From NCBI GenBank assembly GCA_021234155.1, contig JAJEKV010000005.1:16600089-16664088 (forward strand): a stretch of DNA of 64,000 nt, given 5' to 3'. The translations under genes were made by a program, and so were the position numbers. Below, in pieces: positions 45,397 through 55,711 of this stretch. Positions within the stretch are counted from its first letter, which is position 1; each line of letters begins with the position of its first letter. Under the pieces are notes generated by a model, which made no database searches, was not told where the DNA came from, and was given only the letters and a program-made list of their open reading frames with translations. The stretch comes from Isoetes taiwanensis (lineage: Eukaryota; Streptophyta; Lycopodiopsida; Isoetales; Isoetaceae).

Positions 45397-45514
45397 GCGT
45401 TGTTGTTAATAACTTTACAACTAGCTAAAAGAAACCGAATAGTGTAGTTCCGAATAAAATGACAAACATCTGCTACTAAAACACACAAAACACACAAAAA
45501 GGCACCTAATTTCT

Positions 45515-45725
45515 CCACTTTGACTTTTAGGTTAAGCCAAAGTGTCTTCCAAAATAAAGTTCGGCTTAACCTAAATGCCAAAGTGTATTCCGGAATACAC
45601 TTTCACCTAACCCTAATAGCCAAAGTGGCCTTTCGGTAGTAGCCAAAGTGTATTCCGGAATACGATTTGGCTACTAAAGAAAGGCCAAAGTGTATTCCGG
45701 AATACACTTTGGCTACTACCGAAAC
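45515..45725. repeat. Cluster of palindromes with core agtgtattccggaatacact
   Basis: There are three copies of the core. One is in a perfect 24-bp palindrome (45580-45603), one in an imperfect 32-bp one (45641-45672), and one in a perfect 30-bp palindrome (45684-45713). A further hairpin at about 45528-45570 pairs ggttaagcc with ggcttaacc. Flanks tttcggtagtag and ctactaccgaaa also pair. It looks like stacked foldback elements. Confidence 0.8.
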
Positions 45726-45789
45726 ATCACTTTTGCAAAAAGACCGTGCATGGTACTTTTTCCCCTTACCTCTCCATGCTGAATAGTGT

Positions 45790-45975
45790 ATTGCAATTTT
45801 GTCTAAATAATCTGGCTATTTTCTATATTAGCAAAACCATCTATTCAATCCTTAAGTCACTGTCATTCTGTAGATCTATGGGACTTCTCTTCTTATACCG
45901 CATGTCGATGTCATGTGTTTTTCACCTGGCTCGAATCCATTGAGTTGATAAATCTTATCCTAATAATAACAAAGA
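45790..45975 (-). repeat. Inverted duplication, arm a'
   Basis: Reverse complement of 44290-44482. Confidence 0.7.
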
Positions 45976-46054
45976 AATTATTGTACGACATCCAAATTCT
46001 ACAAACGAGATTGGTTTACAGCTTTTGCTTCGTCAACCAAAATCATAATCCACA

Positions 46055-46757
46055 TGACACTCTGCCCCCTTCAGGCAAGTGGTCTCTGCAGCTTCCGGGT
46101 TCTCGATGGCGCTCGGTTTGGACGTGGACATGGAGCTCACTTCCCCCACCGAAGGTTCGGGTGCTTATGTGGCAGGTGGTGCACCGCTGTATCAGGGGTG
46201 AATGTCCTTGTGAGTCGGTTTAGGCGGGTGTGAGCCCTCTTTGCCCTTGTTGTGGCCTTCATCGTTGAGGCTGTGGGCATTATGCGGTTTTATGCCCTCA
46301 CTTGCGGGTTGCCCGGATTGGGTTAGGGCTCGCTTTGTGAGATTGAATAGCCAACAATTGCTGCTTCATGTATATCCTGGTGCTTGGCCGCCAGATGCGG
46401 CAGCAAGCCTTGCATCTGTGCGTGGCTTGGTTGGGTGTGGTTGATTTGGAAGCGGCGGTTGTGGATCTTCGGGGGATTCAGCGTACTGCAGCCTCTCTGA
46501 TTCCTCGACTCAGGTACAAGCTATTTCAAAGCTTTTTGGTGTTCCCGGGATTAGTAGAGTGGAAGTTTTCCATTTGGCGGGACTTCTTGGGTGTGGTAGA
46601 TGGTGATGGTCAGTTTGTACAGCAGTAGAGTTGCAGTTGTTGTGGAGTGTCGAGGTATCACTGTCTCTTTGGGGCAGTTCTCCTTCCTCCTCACTTGCTT
46701 TGTAACATTACCATTCTTTTAATATATTGCTGACACAGTTCTTCAAAAAAAAAAAAA
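46055..46757 (+). mobile_element. 5'-truncated LINE, zf-RVT-like subfamily B2
   Basis: Frames give WSSLPPPKVRVLMWQVVHRC, then CPCCGLHR, a degenerate zinc part, and LFQSFLVFPGLVEWKFS-like text in the last ORF. The 3' end (gcagtagagttgcagttgtt to cacagttcttc plus an A run at 46745-46757) is identical in form to 58897-59035. The frame is broken by several shifts. Confidence 0.75.
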
Positions 46758-47204
46758 CATATAAGAATACCCAGAAGGATAAAAAACAAAAGACTCAGCC
46801 TAAGTGATTCATTAGATGTGGGAGCTTGGAAGAGGCATGGAGAGTGTTTAACAGTTTGAAGAGGTGAGATGTGTTATCATGGCATGTAATAATTGTAAGT
46901 TATGCTCAATGAGAAAGACGATCATGACCTTAGACGTTTTTGTAATATGGAATACAAGGGCATAAAGCCACATTTCTAGGCATTTTGAAAGAAACTGGTA
47001 ATGTCATGCATGAGCAAATTATTAATACTGGAATTGTATAGAAGGTTGTCATGGGGGAGTGCCATAGTAGTAGATATATATACATGAATGCATCAGCTTT
47101 TGTGAAGCAGATTTTTTTGACAGATTGCCTAACGAGAACGTAGTGTCTTGAAATTCCAAAATTTCTGATGTTGCAGCTTGCATTCTCTCTTACTTTCCAT
47201 TGAT
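46758..47204. other. Intergenic DNA, no gene recognised
   Basis: AT-rich sequence without domains. Its right border is the inverted arm b'. Confidence 0.5.
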
Positions 47205-47570
47205 AAGATCATTCAAGCAAGGGTATAGTTTGGGAATCAACTCTCTTCCAACTACATAGGGGCAATCCATTGTGCCTGGGCACCTTCCCTTTTGTTTTTT
47301 TTTTTTAAACACTATTATCCTAGTGAGCTTTTAAAAAGATAATGTAGTATTTATTTGGAAGCTATCATAATGGGTTAATAAATCAAAGTTTGAATTGAAG
47401 TTCATGGCCTCTTATGACAATAAAGATTAGCGAAACACTAGGACTATCAAAATTGATTTCGATTTAGTGATAATGGAAAAACATGTGCATGTTATCTGCT
47501 CCTAATGTGCTTGGAGGTGCCACACAAATTTGGCCACAATTGGCGATCATCCAACAAGTGTATAATGCAC
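47205..47570 (-). repeat. Inverted duplication, arm b'
   Basis: Reverse complement of 44656-45029, joined directly to copy 3 of the composite repeat. Confidence 0.75.
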
Positions 47571-47591
47571 CAACACATAACAGCGAATCTT

Positions 47592-48150
47592 GGTATACAT
47601 TATAGCAAATTTTGTACTTGCATACCCCACAAACGAGGAACTTTACGTACGGTGTAGATTAAGGAATAAGAGGTGAATATGCCTATCCAACAGCTCTCGT
47701 TGCCAGGAGTCACCCCCCATGTGAATATGCACCCAAACCAAAGGGGGTTTAAGGGGGATTTTAAGTTAAATGTGTTGGACCCAATGGTTGTGTTAATTAA
47801 TGTCAATGGTAGTTATGTGTTGGTTGTTAATGTCAATGGTTGTTATATGTTGGTTGTTATGTGTTGGAGGATTTAATTTTTATATGTTGGATGTTAATGG
47901 TTTGTGTTGCAAAAAAAAAAAAAATTTGGCCCCTTCGGGGCCTTAGGGACGTCACCCCCCCTGGTGTGACACAAATTTTAGAATTCAAACCAGGAAAATT
48001 TAGAATTTGAGGCTTTCATCACCTGTAGCTTTTGAATTTGATCACAATAAAACAAATAGAACATAAGTAAAAGTTACCATAAAGATAGAGCAGATTGATC
48101 CCATTATTCTGAAAGTCATAAAGTTTGCAACACCCATACACAAACATTAT
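47592..48150 (+). repeat. Composite dispersed repeat, copy 3
   Basis: The left part (47592-47760) is one half of the MITE-like core, ending ccaaagggggtttaaggggg. The outer part (47761-48150) has repeated ttatgtgttggttgttaatg units and a ttggccccttcggggcct stretch. It matches 11768-12412 in inverted orientation. The core half present is oriented opposite to that in the other copies relative to the outer part. Confidence 0.75.
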
Positions 48151-48269
48151 TTTTGGGAATCAATTGGCAAGCAAGGTTTTGGTAATACAGGGTTTTTGTG
48201 AAGGTCCTTCATCTAGGAGATACAGAGTTTGTTTTTTCACTGAATTGGAAAGCAAGCAAGGTTTTCAGG

Positions 48270-49175
48270 ATGGATCGGTACAGCACTTTTAAAAAACTAG
48301 GAGAAGGGAGTTATGGGATTGTGTGGAAGGCTCTCGATCTGGAAACAGGGGAAGTCGTGGCAATCAAGATGTTGAAGAAGGAATATGCAAGCTGGGCAAA
48401 ATGCAAAGAAGAGGTAGAGCTCACATTTCTGGCTAATCTTGAGCACCCGAATGTGATCAAGCTTAAGAATTATGTATAAGAAAGGAAAAATCAGCGTTTG
48501 TGTCTAATCTTTGAATACGTGGAATCCAATCTCTTTCAATTCATCAAGTGGGGTAAACGGCAACCACTTTCTGAAGATACAATTCGCGAAGTCGCTTCAC
48601 ACCTTCTGTAAGGATTAAGCTCCATCCACTGGAAAGGATATTTCCACAGGGATCTAAAGCCTGAGAATCTCCTCCTCCAAACTGGCATTCTGAAAATTGC
48701 TGATTTTGGCATGGCCAGAGATGTTAATTCTAGTCTTCCATTGGAGACAGAAGTGAGCACTCTTTGGTACAGAGCACCAGAGGTTCTTCTAGGAAAGACT
48801 TACGATGAAAAAATTGACATGTGGGCAGTTGGAGTGATCTTAGCAGAGCTTTATAATTCGGAGCCTCTCTTTCCTGGGGCTAACAACATGGATCAGATGT
48901 GTAAGATTTGGGAAGTAGTTGGAGTGCCTGATGATTTGCCCTATAGAAAGCAAAACCTCTGCTGGACTCTTAGGCAACTTATTCCGAGAGCAAGTGAACA
49001 AGCTATAGATCTCATTCAACAGCTTCTCTCTTGGAACCCTGTCAATCGCCCTTCTACATCTCAAGCATTCTTTCATCCCTTCTTCAACACAACGCCAATT
49101 CCAAAGCAGCGGCAGCGGTATCATAATATAGTTGCACCAATTGGGCCAAAGATTGCGCCAAAGATAGCAGTGTAA
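48270..49175 (+). pseudogene. Intronless MHK/MAK-type protein kinase copy with two in-frame stops
   Basis: This plant family of Ser/Thr kinases (RCK: MAK, MHK, ICK) is related to CDKs. The single frame from ATG 48270 has GEGSYG (P loop), VAIKM (lysine), a FEYVESNLFQF-like hinge, HRDLKPENLL (catalytic loop), DFGMA, and VSTLWYRAPEVLL. It also has a full C-lobe (DMWAVGVILAEL, then LLSWNPVNRPSTSQAFFHPFF). It has stops at codon 70 (48477) and codon 114 (48609). The activation-loop TEY is changed to TEV. Family members have many introns. Their absence, with both stops, suggests a processed pseudogene, although I see no A tail. Length to the stop is 301 residues. Confidence 0.85.
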
Positions 49176-49654
49176 ACATTGCGCAGTGCTACTTATATCT
49201 CATCTCAATTTCTATTGTTTTGTATATAAAACAGTCTAGACACCACATTGGTGGATTTGTACATATGATTCTAAATACCTTATTGCTGGATTTGTACATA
49301 TGATTATAGCAATTTAATAAAGTGTTATTTACGTACTTAGTGGTTGCCTCAGGTAAAGTATTCTGAATTGAAGGAAATAGAGGTGCTAATTTTGCAAGCA
49401 ATGGCCATTGTGTTTCTAACACTCAAAATAACATTTTGCAGAAAATAGTGTTAAACAAGAAAGAGCTTGGGGTTGCTTTCAAAAAGCATTACAGGGTCGT
49501 CTTCGAGAAGAAAAATTTCATTGGGATTTATATATTTTGATGATCTTATCTCCGTTTTACTTCAGGCTTTTGATAGAAGAACAAGAAGCTCTAGAAATGA
49601 AGGCAAACTTAATGTCCAATTTGCAATGGCTACGATTTATGTAACTAAATGATA
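49176..49654. other. Intergenic DNA, no gene recognised
   Basis: It contains a gttatttacg and a few short direct repeats of gattgtacatatgatt (about 49254-49305), but no ORF with a domain. Confidence 0.4.
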
Positions 49655-50640
49655 CAGTAACAAGTCACGGGTTCAACGCCTCGTTGTGAAAGTGGCCATG
49701 CAATGTAAAGTTGGTGGGGGAAGGACCCACTTCAGCAATGTAAAGTGGTGGGGGCAGGACCCATCTGGGTGTGTTGTACAGTGTCACATGTCCGATAGGA
49801 CGCTGCCTTGTGGCGTGACGTTAAAATCTCTTCTTCTTCTTCTTCTTCTTTCAGTTAAAGAAGCTACAAAAGTCATAGATGTACGTTTATTCTAGTCAAA
49901 CATGCAAACCAATACCATGGTAAGTGACTAAATGCAGCTTGATTTTTACCCAAACAGACAATTGCCAAGAATTTCTATCAATTTATGCCTTCGCTTAAGT
50001 GTTGAGATTTCCTGAAATAGAGAAACAAACAGATCCACATGATAACATAAGAGTTGAGTAAGAACTGAAAGAAACGCCCTTGCTGAGTAATCAAATAAGA
50101 GCTGTTTCTTCACAATCAATTTGTTAGTCAGTATATTCCTGGTAAGCTCCATGTGACATAATTCTTGCAAGTTGCAAAAGCCTTTAACAATCGATATAAC
50201 TATAGTAGCTGAGTCCAGCTAATAATTGATTGATGAATATTGCAGACAAACTTGGTGTCCCATTTGCAATAGCTATGGGTTTTATAACTGAATGATACAT
50301 GAATGATACACTAACAAGTCCGCATAGACGTAGGTTTATCCTAGTCAAACATACAAACCAAATACAAGGGGAAGTGACTAAAACACAACTCTATTTCTAC
50401 CCAAAGGGACAATTGCCAATCAATCTATGCCTTCGCTTAAGCATTGATGTTTCCTGAAATAGACAAACAAATAGATCCACATGATAGCATAAGAGTTGAG
50501 TAAGTACTGAAAGAAATGCCTTTGCTAAATAATAAATTAACAGGATGGTTCTTCACAATGAATTTATTCCTGGTAAACACCATGTGACATAAGTTCCTGC
50601 ATGTTGCAAAAGCCTTTAACGATGTTGCATAAGTTATTTC
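49655..50640 (+). repeat. Two tandem copies of a ~430-bp unit
   Basis: Copy 1 (49655-50230, with a ~200-bp insertion) and copy 2 (50231-50640) share tattctagtcaaacat and caattgccaa. They also share atgccttcgcttaag, gatccacatgata and catgtgacataa, in the same order. A third, more distant copy lies at 58800-59250. Confidence 0.7.
49667..49860 (+). mobile_element. SINE-like insertion with B box and (TCT)n tail
   Basis: It lies inside copy 1 and is absent at the matching place in copy 2. It starts with a B-box-like gggttcaacgcc and ends in ctcttcttcttcttcttctt. The middle has two aatgtaaagt-ggtggggg-aggaccca units. A box and target duplication are not clear. Confidence 0.4.
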
Positions 50641-50933
50641 ATGTTACCCTATTAGCCTTACTTCATGACATACCCCTGAGTTTTGATAATTTTCTGAAAT
50701 GCCCTGTGTCAACATACAAAGAAGGGTAGAAAGTATTTTTTTTATTGTTTGAATTTGTTCAAAAGCCTCTAAGATTTACGTTAATTTCTCAAATGCCCTT
50801 AAGTTTCCTCTTAACTTCTCAAATGCCCTTAAGGCCTAGAACACGAGTTTTTTTTTCCCCCTTCCAATTTCAAATGCTTCAAAATTCAACAAATAACCTT
50901 AACCGTTAACAAAATAAACCAAATGCCCTTGTA

Positions 50934-50967
50934 GGAAGGAAGGAAGGAAGGAAGGAAGGAAGGAAGG
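50934..50967. repeat. (GGAA)n microsatellite at the LINE 3' end
   Basis: About eight GGAA units lie directly at the 3' end of the minus-strand LINE, so on that strand the element ends in TTCC repeats. LINE family A at 19.3 kb ends in a different simple repeat. Confidence 0.85.
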
Positions 50968-51545
50968 TATTTTTATCGTCCACGGAGACCAATCGGTCTA
51001 TGGGACCCAATACAAAAGCGCAGCAAGCGGATTACTACCCGGATTAAAAAACCCCCGCCCCGAAGGGTTTTCGAGGGAAAAACCATGGCGACAATCACCT
51101 GGCGACAAACTGTTCCAATATACGAAATGCAAAAACACACAAATATATACACGCATGTACCGTACCCATAGTGCCTGATCAATGAGCAGCCAGGCGGGGG
51201 CAAAGGTGGGCTCGCAGATCCAGTACCTCCTGAATGTACGACCCCAAAGCACGTACTGACGTTGTGTTCATCAGCAAATGTAGGGGCAAGTCCGACCGTA
51301 CTAAGGGAATGTATCTGGCCCGGATCTGACTGAATGCTGGGCAACCCTGGAAAGTGTGAGACTCATCCTCAATGGCACACGTAGAGCAAGCCAACAAACT
51401 AGAGCAAGCCAACAAACTAGAGCAACACCCGACATGTGTTGAGAAAAAAATCGACGGAGCCGAAGATAGGTCAATGTCTTGCCTTCCTTTAAGTAACTGT
51501 AAGTAGAAATAGGCGCCTTCACATAAAAGGCGCCATCACCATCCA
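50968..51545 (-). mobile_element. LINE family A, 3' end
   Basis: On the minus strand: KAPISTYSYLKEGKTLTYLR, then CSTCAIEDESHTFQGC, a C-x2-C...H...C zinc knuckle, and PAFSQIRARYIPLV. The 3' part with cctcgaaaacccttcggggc matches 19165-19290. A 17-bp tandem repeat (ttggcttgctctagttt type) lies near 51380-51415. The upstream reverse transcriptase is absent, so this is a 5'-truncated copy. Confidence 0.8.
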
Positions 51546-53129
51546 TTTACGTAATGTTATTCTATAAAATACAAAAAAACTTAAGGGCATATGGTGAAGG
51601 GCATCTTAGCAAATTATCAAAAATCAAGAAAATGTTGTGATTGCATCTTTTCCATTCTATTTATATGCTAACCAAAATGAATTGGGTATTTGGGAAAAGC
51701 TTTTTATTCTAAAGTTATCCATTAAAAATAATAATTGGGCAGTTAAATACTTCTCAAAACATACTAGTTATGGTGCCCGGCATTGCCGGGCTTAGTAACA
51801 TTTTGAAGATGTGGTTCGTTGGCTAAAATAGAGAAGGTGGCTTACAGGGGCAAGGTTAACGTAGAGGAGCTTTTTAAGATTCATTGACATAGAGTTCAAT
51901 ATATAGATTTTGTGTAGGTGGTATTTAGGACTTGAACTTGATTATGTTATGTTCAACCAAGTACAAAAACTCATAATCTAACCTAACATTGAACCTGAAT
52001 GTACTATAGAAAACATCGTGGTCTAGACTAAGACTCAAATTGGAAAGGAATATGTTGAATGTGCATGTTTAATCCAAAGGAGAATGAAGGAAGGAAGGAA
52101 GGAAGGAAGGAAGGAAGTAAAGACTCCTCCAATTGACTGTATTCATGATCAACTCCTATGCTTTCAAAAGTAATAGAAGGATGCATAATAAATATATACT
52201 CAAGTAGCTAGATGGTTAGGCCATTGGCATATGGTAATCACCCAAAGTCACAAAGACCCACTTCTACCATGGAGGTGACCACATGAAGGCACAAAAACTC
52301 ATCGACTATCATAGGTTGAGAAAAGTAAGTGAGTGCAAATTGCATGGGTATGCTTGATCTATCTAAGAATACCAAAGAACATTGTTGTTAAAGCCTGATA
52401 ACACTGGTTGTAAATGACGTCATTTAACCTTATTTTAAGTTTATTATGTACCGGGCTGTAGCTACAACAAAGTGAGTGTTGCACTTCATAAAGCTTGTCA
52501 AATTTATGCACCCATAGGGTTGCAATGTATGTTGGGATTTAGATTCTTACCTGTTGAATATGCTAAGTCGATTAGGCCTCTTAGTCTTTGGTTGCGTACA
52601 CATCAGGGGAAAAATTTGAGTATTCCAATAGTTGACTTTTTAAGTTTCCAATAGCTCACGTGATTAAAGAACATGACTGATGTGCCATAGCGATAATTTT
52701 TTGACAGTTGCTTGATGTTTAGAATACACTATGTTGGTATAGGCCATGCTATAAGTTTTTGTCAGTGTTATTTTCGAGACCCAAATAAACATGGCATTAC
52801 TTCGTCTATCTTTTCCCCATAATGTCAAGAATAGCTAAACAATGATGTCTTGAGTTGTCATCGTGCTATAGCAGAACCATAGCCAAACAATGATGCATTG
52901 AGTATTGCAATCATGGAAATGTAATGGTTCTAGGATAAACCCCCTGCCACATGCACTGACTAAATAAAAAGACAGATTGGTTCTATAGTAATATTCTGAG
53001 TTACCGGAACTCAAACAACCATGCTGGTGGGTGCCCTGTAAAACTCCGGTGCAGTAAAGTACCTTACATTCAATCTTCAGCAAACAAACTTAAGGCACCA
53101 TATCAGTCTCTAACAATAACTCCAAAGCT
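51546..53129. other. Intergenic DNA with a second (GGAA)n tract
   Basis: No recognised gene. A GGAA/GAAG microsatellite lies at 52087-52117. A small 60-codon ORF at 52472 and others lack domains. Confidence 0.5.
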
Positions 53130-53137
53130 CTATATGT

Positions 53138-53969
53138 CATAGATACCCGGATCGGGAACGTTTTCATCACGTGGACCTTCTCCCCAAAACCGGAACTGGA
53201 ACGGGCGGGAACGGGAACTGCCGGAACGTCAACTTGAACCTTTTAATCTTAAAAATGGAGTTCCCAACTATTATACTTGTACTTTTTTACTTGCTTTACT
53301 TTGTTTATCAAATTTATTTTACATGGAAATTATAAACCTTAAATAGCAACACATACTGGCAGTACAAAGTACAATCCGACACATAGTAATAGATATTAGT
53401 TAAAAACCCACATGCTAAAACATTAAGAAGTATTTGCAACACAAATAGGCTTATGACAATCACAAATAGGCTTATGACAAGTATCTATTCAAAGACAAAG
53501 ACAAGTATCAGAAAGATAAAAAATGTGGTACCTGGAGGGCTTGGTTTGCAAGCTCCGCCTTCTGCACAAAAATTCAAAAAAGAATCAGAGAAACTAAATG
53601 ATTTCAACCTCTAGACATGTAAATTTATGATTTCGACTTGTTTCCTTGTTAAAACTGTTGATTTTGACCTGTTTCTTGAAGACAAAACTCAGACGTCACT
53701 ATCTTCCGCCATATCCACGACCGCCAATTTATTTTAGGTTTTATTTTCTTGTAAAATTTAACTTTTAGGTCATTTGATAAAGTTGAAATTTTATTTTTCT
53801 TTTCCCATGTTGGGAACGTTGTAACCGGAACGTCGGGAACGGAGTTCCCAATGATGTTCCCGGTAAGACACACTTTGGGAATGTAAGGAGAAGTTCCCGG
53901 AATGCCTCAGGCATGGGAACGCGTGTTGGAACGGGAACGGAGTGCGGAACGGGGTTCCGGGTATCTATG
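53138..53969. mobile_element. 832-bp non-autonomous hAT-like element
   Basis: Flanked by the 8-bp direct repeat ctatatgt (53130-53137 and 53970-53977). The ends are the inverted repeat catagatacccgga. Both subterminal regions are rich in short ggaacg or gggaac motifs, in several orientations, like transposase-binding repeats. The interior has no transposase. Its 8-bp duplication and short inverted ends fit hAT elements. Confidence 0.85.
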
Positions 53970-54037
53970 CTATATGTTGCTCTATAATAACTCATCGTTG
54001 ATCCAAATTGATCCAAGTGAACCTGGAGAGAGAATCA

Positions 54038-54055
54038 GACCTAATATTAACTAAG
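54038..54055. repeat. 18-bp target-site duplication, left copy
   Basis: gacctaatattaactaag is repeated exactly at 55694-55711, directly after the A tail of the LINE. Confidence 0.9.
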
Positions 54056-55693
54056 CTTCTAGGCATTCCAATTGGTATACACCTCTCATCTGGAGATGCG
54101 TGGGATGTCATTATTAAGGGGTTGGAAAGGCTGTTCTGGTGGTCCACGGCTAAGTTATCCATGGCTGGTCGTGTAACTGTGGCAAAGTCAGTTCTGAGTG
54201 GTACACATGTCTACATGGCATCCATCTTGTTGGCACCACAGTCAAAGATGCAGCTCATTGTTCGTACTGTCAGGAACTTCATCTGGGGTGGCACTGAAGA
54301 AGGAGCTGATGTTAAAGTTAGCTGGGCGAAGTGCATTATGCCTAAACTTTGTGGGGGGCTGGGGATGATTCACTTTCTTCTCCAGAGCAAGGTGCTGATC
54401 TCTAAGTTCATGTGGCGGATTCTCAATAATGCCGATAATTCTCCAGGTCTGCGTCTCATTCACCAGTCTTTACAGAGGTGCATTTCCTTTGGCTCTCCAT
54501 CCATTAAGCCTCTCCTCCTATGGGCATTATTCTATCCACTTTCTCCATATCCTAATCCATCTCCTTTCCTCAAGGGGCTGCTAGCTGCTTGGGAGACTGT
54601 GCGCACTTTGTTTCAATTCCATCAAATGGCCCACACAGATCCTACAGCCAGTTGTTGGTGGATCCCTTTGGGTGACGGTCATGCAGATTGTCCCCTGGTC
54701 TCTTCTGTCCATCCATTGACGCAACGTCGGTGGCGAGCAGCAGGTGTGCTCACGGTATCTGCATGGTATAATGAGACAAGATTGTTGACGTGGAATGAGT
54801 TCAAATTGAAGTTCCTTCTCCTTCGTTGGGACCGGAGCATTTGGGAAAAAGTAGCTGCTATACTTCCTCCACACCCACAAGACTTGGCTCCCCAGCTCTG
54901 GGTGGTTCATGGCAGTGTTAAGGAGGAGCACCTGGTGCACTCGATGTATGTGGTCCTGCTTCATCCTGAGGTGTTGCCTCCATTGCCAAAGTGGCCTTTA
55001 GTTATCTCCGAGCCTCATCGTAAAGCAGTCTGGCGATGGGTATGGAATAAATTGCTTCATCCTAAGCTATCCATTTTATGGTGGCAGATCACTCATAGAT
55101 GCGTGCGGGTAAACACTGTTGTTCATCGATTTCGTCCAGAAGTCTCTGCGATCTGCCCTCTTTACACGGAGAGGGATGAGACAATTGAGCACTGCTTTTT
55201 CTTGTGTCACCATGTTCGACCTGCTTGGCAGTGGCTTCTGAGTCTTTTCCATTGTGACTTGAATAGTTAGCAGGTTCTATTGTCAGTCTATCCTCGTTCT
55301 TGGGACAAGTTGGCAAAGAGGGCTTTCCACTTAGCATCTGCTTGGATCATCTGGTCCATCTGGAAGAGACGAAATCTCCTCATCTTCAAGGGACATCTCT
55401 TTTCAGATACGCAAGTGCTTAACGATGCCCGTAGTCGCATTATGAAGGCGTACAAATGTTCTTCCTTGAAGGATGACATCAAAAGTGTCATTTGGGAGCA
55501 ATATCTTCAGATTCACACCTACTCATAGCAAACAGTTGTGCTCATGGTGATCTGTATTCTCTGCTTTTCTATGTTATGTATGTGGTGGGTAGTGTTGCTC
55601 TAGTGGATATCTTATCCACTGGGTTTTGAGTCCCCCATGTACTCTTTGTATTCTTTTGAGTAATAAAGGTCCACATTCATCAAAAAAAAAAAA
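54056..55693 (+). mobile_element. Young 5'-truncated LINE family B with perfect target duplication
   Basis: The open frame begins LLGIPIGIHLSSGDAW, just downstream of the reverse-transcriptase core in related LINEs. It continues with AGRVTVAKSVLSGTHVY, FIWGG, HPKLSILWWQITHRC and the zinc part ICPLYTERDETIEHCFFLC, in which one of the usual cysteines is Tyr. A single in-frame TAG (55268) is followed by the last 85 codons ending YLQIHTYS. A 3' part then ends in 12 A before the second target copy. One in-frame stop and perfect target repeats make it the best-preserved LINE here. Confidence 0.9.
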
Positions 55694-55711
55694 GACCTAA
55701 TATTAACTAAG
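55694..55711. repeat. 18-bp target-site duplication, right copy
   Basis: Exact repeat of 54038-54055. Confidence 0.9.

Noticed and set aside
52087-52117. Second GGAA tract as another LINE 3' end
   Set aside because: No LINE family A sequence is found next to it, so it is taken as a plain microsatellite.
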